A program made the translations under genes and the position numbers. This document shows, one piece after another, positions 11,328 through 23,400 of a DNA stretch of 64,000 nt. The stretch covers positions 59,533,725 through 59,597,724 of the forward strand of contig CM069590.1 of assembly GCA_035771175.1 (NCBI GenBank), given 5' to 3'. The first letter of the stretch is position 1, and each line of letters opens with the position of its first letter. Below the pieces are notes generated by a model that was not told the origin of the DNA, searched no databases, and saw nothing but the letters and a program-made list of their open reading frames with translations. The stretch comes from Paratinospora sagittata (taxonomy: Eukaryota; Streptophyta; Magnoliopsida; Ranunculales; Menispermaceae).

Positions 11328-12624
11328 GAGAAGAGCAGAGGGAGCTTCAATTGCAGCTTTAGGGTTCCAGTTCTCTCTGTGAGCAGAGTTTTAGGATTTT
11401 GTTGCAGTCGATAATATGTAGCTTTTTCGGGGCATTTTGGTCTTTTATGAGTTTGGTTCTTCAAACCAACAGGCACGCGCATTGCCTGCGAGTAAAGTTT
11501 GTTTTGTGTGAAGTCTTTGAGTCAATTTTGTCAAGTTTTTGAATTTGATTTTATAATGAAAACATTTTTATCAAGTTCCAAAATTGTTCTTTAAAAATTT
11601 ATTTTTTTAATGTAAAAAAATATTTTTTTAATATTAAAAAGATAGCATAATGATTTTATATTTAAATTAATTTCTATTTTCAAATACATGTCTTCTACAT
11701 TTTGAACTTATTCAATTCATTTTTTTTTATTTTGTCCATAAAATCTGACTAAAAATTCACTCTTATTCATATTTTTTATTATTTGAGACAAATTTGTCTT
11801 TTTATGTATATTAAAAAATAAAATATATAATCTTTTCTTATAAAATATTTCACCTATTTTAATTAATAAATACAAAATTATGTGCAATGCATACTAATGT
11901 TTTTAATATGTTTATTTGAGAAATTAAATGTTAAAATCTCAAAATTATTTACTAGTAACATAAATAGGAAAAAGTTCGTAAGCACTCAAGTCAAATTAAC
12001 ATCATAAGAAATATTATCATCCTCAAAATCACCATAAATGAAACAAAAGAATAGTTTCTTATATTCTAGAAGAGAGAATTTTTTTCCAAATTCGGATGGC
12101 CTTGTTTGAGGACACGGTATAAATCATGATTAATGAGTGAAATTTCGATTTTAAATTTGAGTTTATACTTATACTTATTTATTTATTTAAAGAAGGAATG
12201 TCCGTGAAAAGGACGACGTGAGGATACTCGTCTGTCCACGAAGGGAAGGCCCAACCCCGTTTGCAGTTTCCGCGGGACCCGGGTGGGGGCGTCGTGGGCC
12301 AAAAATTAAAAAGAATGACAGTTTTTAGTTATTGAATTAACTTGTTCCAAAAGCCGAGAATAGCGCGAGAATGTGAAGTTTCAATTTGCTAACACTTCAC
12401 CAAAAAGCAGAAAATGTCTGATGTTTCTTCCATCATTCTTTCTTCGTATCGAAGTAATGCTTTACTTTCCCCTTGACAAACCAAATTCCTTCCCTTCCAT
12501 CTCTTTTCTCTGATTCTTCTCTGTAGCTCTCTGAATTTGTTGTAGTATATATCAGCATGAACTCATCTTTGTTTTCGTCATTTCCATCCTCTGTTTCTGA
12601 ATCTTTCTGGCAATTTCAGCTCCA
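11328..12624. promoter_or_regulatory. Divergent spacer shared by UBA2 and APX
   Basis: A 1297-bp intergenic stretch between two divergent starts. Its middle is very AT-rich. Between about 12190 and 12300 there is a GC-rich island containing GACGACGTGAGG, GGCCCAA (near 12248) and TGGGCC (near 12296); the last two match the site II core found in many plant housekeeping promoters. The 3' part is the APX 5' UTR and possibly a 5'-UTR intron. Confidence 0.5.
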
Positions 12625-12643
12625 ATGGCAGCAGCACCCGTAG
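12557..12643 (+). other. Upstream ORF overlapping the APX start, or part of a 5'-UTR intron
   Basis: An ATG at 12557 opens a 28-codon frame that ends at TAG 12641-12643, inside the APX coding region in another frame. However, TTCTGGCAATTTCAG directly before CTCCAATGG looks like a 3' splice site. The upstream ATG may therefore be removed with a 5'-UTR intron. Confidence 0.45.
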
Positions 12644-14382
12644 TCAATGCTGAATACCTCAAGGAAATTGAAAGGGCTCGTCGAGATCTCCGTGCTCTTA
12701 TTTCCAGCAAGCAATGTGCTCCAATTATGCTTCGATTAGCGTAATTCGCTCTCGCTCCCTCTAATTAGTTCTTCTTCATTATGTTTTCTGGTTCCTGATG
12801 TTGTTGAAACAATTTCACTGTTCATCTTCATGGTATGATTTTGGGGTTTTGGGTTTATGGGCTCTGTTTCATTGTTTGTTTTTTGGGTGTCTTTTTCACT
12901 TCTATCAAATAATCAAAACTTTTTGAGACTATTATAGCTTTTAGGCTCAATGGGTTTATTGATATAAAACCTCTCATGGTTGTTGTGTTTCCATTTCACT
13001 TTTATCCCTTAAGTCTTGGATTCAAGCTTCATTGTCCACATAACCTCTTTTGCTAGGTTTAATTTTATAGACTAATCGAGAGACTCTAGAGAACACTCGG
13101 AAAGTTTACTCAAACACTTGAGTCTCTTAGATCAACATGGAGCCACCTAATACACAACTGCTCCATGTTTATCCATGGGACATGGACATTGGAGAACACT
13201 TTTAGAGTCTCCAAAGCATTTTCCTTATTCCGTATACTAGGGTTTAGTGCATATGTTGGCTCAATATTGATATAGCCCATACGGCTAACTCATCCTTGAG
13301 AATCGGCTTGTAAGGATAGGGTTGTCCATGACTTATACATTACACATCATAATTGTACCTTCTCAATTGCAGGGGCTTTGTGGGAGGGATGCCACCGGGT
13401 TTGCCTTTGTACAAGTCTTGCAACTATTCTCCCTCTTGTTAATTAAATTCACTTACTTGGCAACAGAAAAACTTAAACATATCAATATGTTTTCACTTAC
13501 TTTCTTCCTTTTTTTTTCTTTTTTCTTTTTTTCCTTTGGTACCATGATGTAGTTAGATTCCAAGATCTTTTGCAATTGCCATAATTAGCACGATATTTTC
13601 TCAATCATTAACATATATATTTTTCAGCAGGTGATACTTGACTGTGATGTATTTTTATTTTTCTCACAGGTGGCATGATGCGGGCACTTATGATGCTAAG
13701 ACAAGAGAAGGTGGTCCTAATGGCTCAATCCGGAATAAAGAAGAGTTAGGACGTGCAGCAAATAAGGGCTTGAATATAGCAGTAGAGCTTCTCGGTGAGC
13801 TTTTGATTCCTACTCTCTATATGTTTAATGATTCTCAATTTGCTTATTTGGGATGCAGAAGTGAAGTTCTGTTTCAGAAGTTGATCCTTACAAATTACTT
13901 GCTTTGACACTCTTGCCATAGAAGTTTTCAAAAACAATTTTGAGTTTCATTTACATAAGTATAATGAGTTTCCAGAAGTTAGCAATATGCTCAAATGGAC
14001 TTGGGTCTGAGAGGGAAGAAGCAAACATGTTTTTCTCAATGAAGCTCTTTCCTGCCTATATGGAGATCATTTTCTGCAAAAAAGAGGAAGAAGACTGTAT
14101 GCAATGTTTGAGATGCTTCTTAAGAGGTGGAGAAAACCTATAGAAAGTAGTCGAGGAAAGTGATGAAACCTATATCATGGCTGCCCACATTAATGGGAAC
14201 ATGTTGTACATCTATATCAATGAAATTGTATGAAGAATTTTTTTTTTTTTTTTGACATTTTCTCCTTGCTTGATCTCAGAGCCAGTGAAGAGAAATCATC
14301 CAAAGATTACTTATGCAGACCTTTACCAGGTGATTGTAATGGGAAGTTCATTTTATCATCCCCCACCACCCGCTACCCCCCC

Positions 14383-14413
<31 letters not shown>

Positions 14414-16050
14414 AAAAAAACAAAAAAAAAAAAAAAAAAACCAGAAAACATGCACTTCTTGAATTATACATGTTTTTAATCACGCTTCCCCTCATTTTTC
14501 CAGCTTGCTGGAGTGGTTGCAGTGGAGATAACTGGTGGGCCGACCATTAACTTTGTTCCTGGTAGAAAGGTACGTTAGAAGCATGCTACTAGAATGGTGG
14601 TCGCCATTTACAGAAGTACTGATATTGTTTGCTAATGACTCTCTCTTACATTTCTACCAGGATTTATCAGATTCTCCAGCAGAAGGACTACTTCCTGATG
14701 CCAAGCTAGGTATCTTGCACTTTGGGAAATGATTTTTATGCTGTACACTAAACATAACAATGGTATGGACGAGTGGAAGGACTGAACTAAAAAATAAAAA
14801 TAAAAATGAATTCTGAAACTTTTAGGCAAAGTTAAACTGTAATGTGTTTCAAAGTTCCAAGATCCTCATGAGTGATAGCATAAAAAGACATCATATTAGC
14901 TTCAGAATAAGGAAGTAAAAGTCTTTAGCTTCCTTCTGCATCTAGTAAAATGATCTTGCTATGTTCTTATATTATTTGGTGCTTATGCTTTTCATTAGAT
15001 TTTATCTGTAATTTGTTTTAGTGTATTTTTTTGGTGGTCTTGGTCTTATATTATTTGGGGTTGAGGGAGTATTGTTTTCGTTTTTATTTTTACTTTTTTC
15101 ACTTGTGTTCCTTGAACCATTTACCATCATCTGTTTCATTGGAAAAATGAGGACTCCCAGGCTAAGTCATGAAACTTAGAAATCAATCAAGAATATTAAT
15201 GTAAAATTCTTTGAAAAAATGAGGCTTATTATTATTATTATTTGATTTTCGCAATGTTGGTTGTAGGTGTACAACATTTGAAGAATGTCTTTTACCGAAT
15301 GGGTCTATCAGACAAGGATATTGTAGCATTATCTGGAGCACACACATTGGTAACTATCCCAACAAAATCTTATGCATAAAAAATATGTGTTTTATAGAAT
15401 CTATACAGTTTGGTTATTTTGATTGCTGTAGGGAAAGGCTCATCCCGAGAGGTCCGGATTTGTGGGTGCTTGGACTAGGGACCTTCTAAAGTTTGACAAC
15501 TCCTACTTCGTGTGAGACTCATGAACTATATATATCATTTTCAATGTTTCCTCCTCTTCTTTATTATTTGCAAGTTAAAATGGCTCCAAATTTGCTTGCT
15601 AAAATTATCAATGTTTCACTCAGAGAACTCCTAAAAGGGCCAACAAAAGAAGGTTTGCTGCAACTTCCTACAGACAAGGCTCTATTGGAAGATCCTAACT
15701 TCGGTCATTATGTTGAGCTGTATGCAAATGTAATACTTATATTTTCTAAAACTCTTTAAATCTGAAAGACATGACTCTTAGTTATCTTTATATGAACATC
15801 ATTAATATGAATTCTCCTTATATGTCAAACCTTATTTTTTTATTATCTCTTCACTCTTTGGCAGGATGAAGATGTTTTCTTCAGAGACTATGCAGAAGCA
15901 CACAAGAAACTTTCTGAACTGGGATTTTCAGGGAGGCCTTCAATGATCAAAACCATATTGGTACACGGTGTACTGGGAGTTGCCATTGCTGTAGCAGCTG
16001 TGGTCGTTCTGAAATATGCCCACAAACCATTATGGTGGAAAAATAATTAG
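12625..16050 (+). CDS. APX3: L-ascorbate peroxidase, membrane-anchored peroxisomal type, 9 exons
   Basis: Exons 12625-12740, 13670-13794, 14280-14329, 14504-14569, 14661-14709, 15267-15349, 15432-15511, 15624-15729 and 15865-16050 join in frame to 286 residues, close to Arabidopsis APX3. The enzyme reduces H2O2 with ascorbate. The distal haem pocket RLAWHD has Arg37, Trp40 and His41. The proximal haem ligand is His161 in SGAHTL, with Trp177 in GAWTRD and Asp207. The tail carries one membrane segment (about 255-274) and a short end, [12 protein letters not shown]. That tail-anchor is typical of the peroxisomal membrane isoforms rather than the cytosolic ones. Intron 1 is 929 bp. A partial dead copy lies about 5 kb upstream. 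The gene converges with the TPR gene. Confidence 0.95.
14376..14439. repeat. Composite C24-(CA)n-A-rich microsatellite in APX intron 3
   Basis: Twenty-four consecutive C (14376-14399), then about eight AC units, then an almost pure A run to about 14439. It lies between exon 3 (ends 14329) and exon 4 (starts 14504), about 65 bases before the splice acceptor. Exact lengths are unreliable in such tracts. Confidence 0.9.
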
Positions 16051-16081
16051 AATTGCTTGGATCAAATCCGAATACATTGTT

Positions 16082-16396
16082 CCAAGTGTAGTTGTGTGGC
16101 TCATGGCATCATTCTACAGTGATCAGTTTTATTATGCTGCTAATATATATTTTTATGTCTAAAAATTCAGCCTTCTTGAAGCAGTATTCAAATATCCTCA
16201 TACATTTCTAAAAGATAAAAAAGAAATTCAGAGTGCCTCCAAGTGTAGTGTGTGCTCATGGCATCATTCTACACTGATCAGTTTTATTATGCTGCTAATA
16301 TATATTTTTATATGTCTAAAAATTCAGCCTTCTTGAAGCAGTATTCAAATATCCTCATACATTTCTAAAAGATAAAAAAAGAAATTCAGAGTGCCC
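16082..16396 (+). repeat. 157-bp tandem duplication in the APX 3' UTR
   Basis: 16082-16238 is repeated at 16239-16396 with only a few substitutions and small indels (for example GTTGTGTGGCTC against GTGTGCTC). It begins 32 bases after the APX stop codon, so the mature transcript may carry either or both copies. Confidence 0.92.
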
Positions 16397-16733
16397 AATC
16401 ATCATTTTTTACAACAATAAAAAGACAAACTCAAAGAGTAAAATTTTAATGAAAGTCGGGCTTTTATTAATAGAGAATGGCCATCTTTGAGAGGCAAAAT
16501 TATGAATTTGGGGTGAGAATACAAGGAGAATCTAAAACTGCTCTTACTTGCTAAGTTATGCTTACCGCACCTGCTACTGCTACAATTATTCCCAAAGCCC
16601 AGCCATAAGGGAAGAAAACCTTGGGAAGAAGCACAGGAGAACAAGTTCATCTCCCATTAGAACTAAACTTAACTTTAAAGAATTGAATCAAAGAAGAGAA
16701 CCGTAAATAAATGTGACTAAAATCTCTTCTCAT

Positions 16734-18451
16734 TCAAGCTCTCGGGCTGCTCATCGAAAGAGTGATGTCTTGAAAAACTCTGAGTCTCTTATCCACCTTT
16801 CTACTACTGTCCACTACACCAGTCTTTGATGTTTCATTACCAAGAGCTGCAGATATTATTGCTTCTTCAAATGCTTTACTATCAGGTAAGAACTCTTCCC
16901 ATTCATTGTTAGTATTGTCTTCTTCCAAAGGCAAACGCCTCCTGGCCTTGCTATCTGGTTGGTCAAAAGCAAGACTTCTTGTGGGTTTTCCATGTTCTTC
17001 CTTTACAGGGTAACTACTAGCATTGATGGACCTGGTTCTTTTCAGGCCGCCCATATGATCATGAAACTGAGCTCCACATGAATCCTTCACCAATTTAGAT
17101 GAATAAAATGGTGGTGCATCAATGTTTAATGAATTCGCGTATGAAACAACTACATTTTTACTGATGCTTTGATTAGGGAGAATAGTTCTATTTGAATTGA
17201 TGTTCTCATCTGCGAAATCTTCTTGGGTTGGTCTTAGTAAATTCATGGTGGAGGGCACTGTGGGGGGTTCTTTGCAAGGCTGAGGTTGCCAAATTGAAGA
17301 AGAACCCAAGAAGGCGTCGAAGAGTCGGCTCTGTTCTACTCTATCCTGCCCTTTATTCATCATGTCTGATTCCAGATCACGAAGCATTTGCTGAGCCCTT
17401 TCGAAAGCTTTTAGATGTGAATCTACACCCCTTGGGCCATCGGCTACTGCTGGTTTCACTCTTCGAAGAGTCTCTTTGGCATCTCCAACTCTCCCCTGTT
17501 TCATCAGGCAAATGCCCAAATTGCACATCTTGTTGTTGTCTGGCGCGATCAAAAGAGCTCGCCGATATGCGTCTTCAGCTTCAATGTAGTTGTTCAGCTG
17601 CATCAATGCCCATCCCAAATTTCCCTGCAACCATTTTGCCATTTGTTTGTTCATTTTTCCTTCTCTGTTAAGAAACAGTGCAACGAAAACAGAGAGCAAG
17701 AAGAAGAAGATCAGTCATACCAATAGCCGAGTGGCTTCTTGCTCTACCGAGAGCTGGAACTTCTTCCCTTGTGACCGAGCTGTCTTCGTTCGCTTCCCAT
17801 TAAAAGCCATGCCTTGTTGAATCAAGAACAATTTGTGCTTCAAGAGTGCAACTTGATCATCTAGTCTCCCACATCTCTGCAGAAAATAAACACGGTTAGA
17901 TAATAAAGAAAACAGAACACAAAAATCTCTGGGGAAATGAGAATTAGTCTATAACCTTATAAAGATCCAGAAGAATATTATCTAAAGACTCTTGGGCTTG
18001 ATCTGAACACCTTCCTCGTAGCGACTTAATAGCCTCGATGGCTTCCTCGGCACGATTCTGTTGCTTCATAACAATTGCCATATCTTTCAAAGCACTATCT
18101 ACTCGATCTCCGGAGTTAATCGCCGCCCAGAACAAGGGAATCGCCTTCTCTGGGTCCTTATCAACCAACTGAAACTCCCCCCCCAAAAATAAAATAAAAT
18201 AAAACCATCAGATAATGTTTCAAAAAAACAGTTCATTTAAACTTATTTAATATAAGGCATGGTTTCTTCAACAATACCTGAACATTTTTGGCTCTAACAT
18301 AAGGAGTGTCTCCAACTGGGACCTTATGGGTGACATGAAAAGACTCTGAACGAGTTCTAGTGACACCAAGAGGCTTGACTGGTGAACAAGGAGCAGATTT
18401 TGAAGGCCTGAAACCAGGTGGAGGGGCGGCGTTCCATAGATCTTGCATCAT
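16734..18451 (-). CDS. POLLENLESS3-LIKE / MS5-family TPR protein, 4 exons
   Basis: Exons 18278-18451, 17956-18168, 17721-17876 and 16734-17624 (all phase 0) give 477 residues. The N-terminus has PPPGFRPSKSAP, then TRTRSESFHVTHKVPVGD, typical of the Arabidopsis MS5/POLLENLESS3/SDI family. The central TPR-like region covers about residues 59-260, including KDPEKAIPLFWAAINSGDR, NLGWALMQL and NNKMCNLGICLMKQGR. The C-terminal half is Ser/Asn-rich and less conserved. It is closest in my memory to POLLENLESS3-LIKE 2. TDM1/MS5, the founding member, controls exit from meiosis; other members (SDI1/2) respond to sulfur starvation. Which role applies here cannot be read directly. Two MSA-like motifs upstream favour a cell-cycle link. 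Confidence 0.9.
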
Positions 18452-18674
18452 CTTTAATTCTTCGTGGGTCTTAACAAAATTCTGAACTTTTGTTCAGATG
18501 AAGCAGAGATCTATGGAAGATGAAAACAAGAAGCCCTCTTTGATAATAAATATATGAATTGATTTAGAGATGAAACAGAAGAAGAGGGCGAAGATTAGAG
18601 AGGGTTGAAGAACAGAGTAGTGCTGCTTTCTGGTGAAGTGAAGCGTTAATATTGGGACGGTTTTTGAAATAATT

Positions 18675-18715
18675 AGACCGTTGGAAGACTAACGTTTGAA
18701 AAACTAGCCGTTGTG
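18675..18715 (-). promoter_or_regulatory. Two MSA-like (G2/M) motifs upstream of the TPR gene
   Basis: On the minus strand, TCCAACGGTCT (18675-18685) and CACAACGGCTA (18705-18715) contain the AACGG core of the mitosis-specific activator element (TCYAACGGYYA), matching 10/11 and 9/11 positions by eye. They sit about 225-265 bases upstream of the ATG at 18451, in the gene's own orientation. Confidence 0.55.
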
Positions 18716-20110
18716 TGATTCTCTTCTTGAGAGTCCTGTAAGATTTAGATCACGTAAAATAAAAAGAAATTGGGACGTGTTGGTCTTGGGCTTTATATAT
18801 TCAATTCACAATTAGCCCAAACCAAGGCTTATGTTGGCCCATCTTGTGTAATACTTTGAAGCAATGGTTTTGGTATTAAAATGATTAAATACCCTCAATC
18901 CATCAAAAACATATATAACGGAACAAATGTATATATTTTACATTTTATTTCTCTATGAAGCAATGGTTTTGGTATTAAAATGATTGTGCTATTATGACCT
19001 CGTTCACTAAGTACGATAGTACATCCTTTATATATATATATATATATACGAAATATATTTTACATTTTATTTCTTTATAATTCCAAATAAAAAATCCTTT
19101 ATAAGAATTTTGAAAGATTCACCTAGGTCATTTGATCATAAAAATTTAATTATTTAATTGCCTTGAATCATATATTAATGTCCCATCCAAGACATTAAAA
19201 TTGCATAGGATCACCTAGTACCTTATCAAGAAAGAAAATCAAGTACATAATTAATATATGTTATATACATTGACAAGTAGGGAAGAATTTGGGATTTAAA
19301 ACTATAATTCAATTATTGTTTGACTTAATGTTATACATGCTTTGCCCTTGCTGCCTTACCCAATTGACAATTTCATCATAATATATATAAAAAAACATAT
19401 TATTAATTTTTAGCCACCGACGCTCCCAAGTCCCAACAGATTAGAGGCAACCATGACCCAATAGAGAAGTGCGAAGGCACGGTATATGGGACCCAAATCA
19501 AGTTCAGATTAATTTTTGAATCATACAAAGTTGGGGGAGACGACATAAATATATGTTTGGACATTGCAATAAAAGCTGACATATAATTCGTTGCCAGAAT
19601 TCTCCAATTATATATATATATATATACGTTATATACATTGCATGTACTTTGAGCTAAAGTGGGTGTTGATGTTAACTTATGTACTGAACAAAACTAAAGA
19701 AATGGTGGCATATGGTGAAGCAATAGTTTAGGTGAGCTATCAGTCTCAGAATTAGCTCATCAGGCTGCCATATATTGTTTTCACTCGTCAAGACATTCAT
19801 GGCCATGTGAAAGAGAAGGTCATCATCCCGGATTTATTTGGTTTTGATGCTCACAATTATATTTTTATATGTGTAGATAGATGCATGGTTCCACATGGTC
19901 ATTATATATGAGAGATGTCAATTGTTTTTTTAGAATGTCATAAGAATTAAAAATTACACACCAATTGCTACAAATATACTGTGAAAGCCCTTCATATCAA
20001 ATTTGTAGTTATATTAATGATAGTATATTTAAACATATTAAAGTCATAAATCATACGTGACTAGTGATTTGTAGCTATTAGTGTGTTATTTTCAATTCCT
20101 CTTGCATTGC
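18716..20110. other. AT-rich spacer, no gene seen
   Basis: It contains short TA runs and a 30-bp exact repeat (TGAAGCAATGG...) at 18857 and 18956, 99 bases apart. I see no coding or RNA gene. Confidence 0.5.
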
Positions 20111-20443
20111 TTTTTTTTTTTTTACTAGAAACAACATGCCCTTAAGTCTCATGTCCCCACCCGTGGGGTGTAAGGCCCCTAAGAAATCCATTAATCCCCA
20201 CACCAACACAGGTTAACAAGAATAGTCTCGCCCCCAAAGCCTATAGTCCGACAAGTTTGTAAATTTGTCTCGTGGGTTCGGGTGCGATACTTTCTCCTTT
20301 AAGGGACCTACGCCATGAAAGCCTTTAGTTCGGTAGAATGCCCTACGAATATATTTATTAATCTCTCCGCCTTGCTATGACTCCAACCCTTGATCCCGTA
20401 ATAAACCTCGAGACTTAACCACGGTGCAAACGCGCCGTTGGCG
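20111..20443 (-). mobile_element. SINE, minus orientation
   Basis: Read on the minus strand, it begins with a tRNA-like head (CACCGTGGTTAAGTC, A-box-like), continues through a moderately GC-rich body, and ends TTGTTTCTAGT followed by an A tail (T13 at 20111-20123 on the plus strand). The G+C content contrasts sharply with the surrounding AT-rich spacer. No clean target-site duplication was found. It shares head and tail features with the element at 33516-33781. Confidence 0.6.
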
Positions 20444-23400
20444 GAAATGTCATTTTTGCCTAATTATACCAATTCAATTAAGTAAATTAAATCTTTTTTT
20501 TTCTCCCCTTGGCTTAAAATAAAAAAAATAAAAAATAAAAACTTGTCTACTTGTGATAGAGAAATTTGATTATTGTGACGGCTCAATAGTTATGATTTGT
20601 CGAGTAATTTCATCTCTGCTTCAAACATGAAAGAACATAGCACATTTAACCAATGAAAAATAGAAATATTTTAATTTACTAATAGGGACAAAAATGAGTA
20701 TTTGCAACATATATTTTCAATGCTAATTGATCATACCCCTAAATCAGACCTGTTTGTGTAACCAAACTATTTTGTCATGGCACCCTTTTAGAAATTTTAT
20801 AGAGTACTACATAATCTATTATTTTTTGTTAAAAGTACAATATTGAATTGCTAACAGGGACAAGATTTTGTTTCCAATATGTTTAAAATAGGTACTAGTG
20901 ACATCAATTTAATTAAATATATATGCCTTAACATAACAACAATATTTTTTGTCCCTAATATTAGATGTTCGATTTTAAATTGTCTTTGTATAATGGATTG
21001 CTAACAGGGACAAAATTTTATTTCTAAATAATATATTAATAATAGGCACCGTGACATCAATTTAAGTATGCCTTATTAATGTCTCCTTAAATTTAAATTG
21101 TCATTCAAGGTACATCTAGTTTATATAAACATAGGACTTCTATTTTCTTATCATTACTAAATTATAAGTGTCATTCATCATTACTACAATTATGGTACTG
21201 ATCTCTTAAACAGGATTTATGCAATATTTTATAGCTTAATTAAGAAGCTTTTAATTTGATGCCCAATATATATATATATGCATTAATATTTATTTGCATT
21301 CAAAGATGATCATTTGCCCACTTCTTCATTCTCCACAAGTTAGTTAATTAGGTTAAAGTTAATATATATATATGGTCTTTCAAAAAAAAAAAAAAAATGT
21401 ATATATGGGTAATTAGAACCATATGGGGAAGTTTGAATGTGGCCAAAGAGGGCAGCTAATGAGACCAATAATAATTCCTGGTAAAACAAAAAAAATAAAA
21501 ATGAGACCAATAATAAAATTTGACAGATCCCACACGACCTAACCCTACCCTACATGTCATCAGTCATGTGTTCATCACCTAAAAAGCACATGAAATTCAC
21601 GTGATCTCCTTTGTACCTGCCAACTCCATTGATGGAGTCCAGTGTGCCCACGGCACCATTTCCTCGTGAACTAAAGCTTTCTAATTACCAAATTTTCCTT
21701 TTTTTTTTAATATTTTTCTATAATTATTATTTTTTAAATTATATTCTTTCCATAATTAATTCTATATTAGTTTGATGGCAGTGATTCAAACCAATACGCA
21801 TCTATATATATTGGAGATGTATTTCTAAACAAGTAAGCTCGTGGATTTTTTTTGTATTATAGATATTTTGGCGTGTACTTTTGTTATATATACAAATACA
21901 ATACCCATATTCTTATGGTTTTATGCGAGTTGGTGTTTCTCTTTTATTTTATTTTATAAAACTCATATTACCCGTAATCATTTGAAAAGTTATGTGAGTA
22001 TATCATTGATTATAGATGATATTGTAATTTAAATGATATTATTGATAATTGATGAATATTAGTTATATATGAATATTTGCTCAATTTTTTTTTCTTCTTC
22101 TAAAGATTGTGATTTTGTATAAATTAAACATAAAATCTCGCCCAATATATATTAGTTGGTTCTAAAAAGAATCATAGAAGCTTACTGGTCAGGTCATGTT
22201 TAATTCCTTCATTATACAAAGGAATAGAAAGTATTTTTCAAGAGTTTTCTAAGGTTTAAGCACAAATCTAAGTTTTTTACAAGGTCATTGAGAATTGCCA
22301 AGCATTATCTTTTTAATAATATGGGATTTGGGCTTTGATATATATATATATATATATATATTGTTTGGTTTTGGGTTTCAATCCTTAGCTTAATTAATTA
22401 ATATGTTATTTACAAGTTTTCATTTCCATTAATGCCAAATTATTTCAATCTATGTCATTATTTGCACGTTGCTGGTCATTAGTACCATGCTTAATATTGT
22501 ACATATACTGTTTAATTAACTATTTTCGTATTTATAAGCATATTCGTACTCTAAACATTGAGTTTGTTAAAATATTAAAATTATATGTTTGACAAAAAAA
22601 AAAAACTCAAATATCAATTTTATAAATATTGCACATATATATGTTAACTATATTTATTAGTATCTTTGTAAAAATCTTATTCCAACTTTCCCCATCATAA
22701 AAAGTTTTTGAAAAATAAAGTCAAGCAAATGAGATAGGTATTATATATCTTCGCGAAATTTAAGCAATTATGTGAGATCCTAACTCTTGTGTTAATTTTA
22801 TAGTATTTCTTTTAGGAAAAGCAATCCTACGTCAAGAATAAAAGTCATCAAGTTCCTAGCTAGTTAGCACAAATTTAAAAAATCAAATAAAAGTCAAATA
22901 AATTAAAAGGCACATATGACTTAGCCATCCAACTGTATATAGAAGAAGATTCTAGCTAAGGAAAAGGGTAGCAATAAGGATGAAGCAGTCTTATCCAATA
23001 CAATCTATGAGATCTTTTTGGGAGAATTCAAATTGAATTATTGACTTGATTGATGATTCTAGTGTTAGATTCTCCTTACCTATTAGGAAATTCTTCTAGG
23101 TCACATGTGAAATGTTGTGGGCATATATCTCACTTGTAAATTAATTTCTGAATGGTAGAAATTGAAGACCTTTGACACCAAATTGTATATATATATATAG
23201 ACTATTTAATTACTTTTACATTCAACTAAACTTCTGGGACAGATCTTGAAGAATACAGTTCACCTTCTGTCAATTGATTTACTGGCATTGCATCTTCCCT
23301 TCAAGAGGAAGAATCATTGATATCATCTAATATTCATCTATTGATCAGAATCTTGGGAATTAAGTTATCTATTGAATTAATCATTCAATTATAACAGATA

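Noticed and set aside
10890..11414. Long plus-strand frames rich in Phe/Leu or Ser opposite the UBA2 acidic domain
   Set aside because: They are the complement of the GAA/GAG/GAT run of the real minus-strand gene; low complexity and no family.
16402..16650. 82-codon minus-strand frame between the APX and TPR genes
   Set aside because: No family resemblance; lies in the convergent 3' UTR region.
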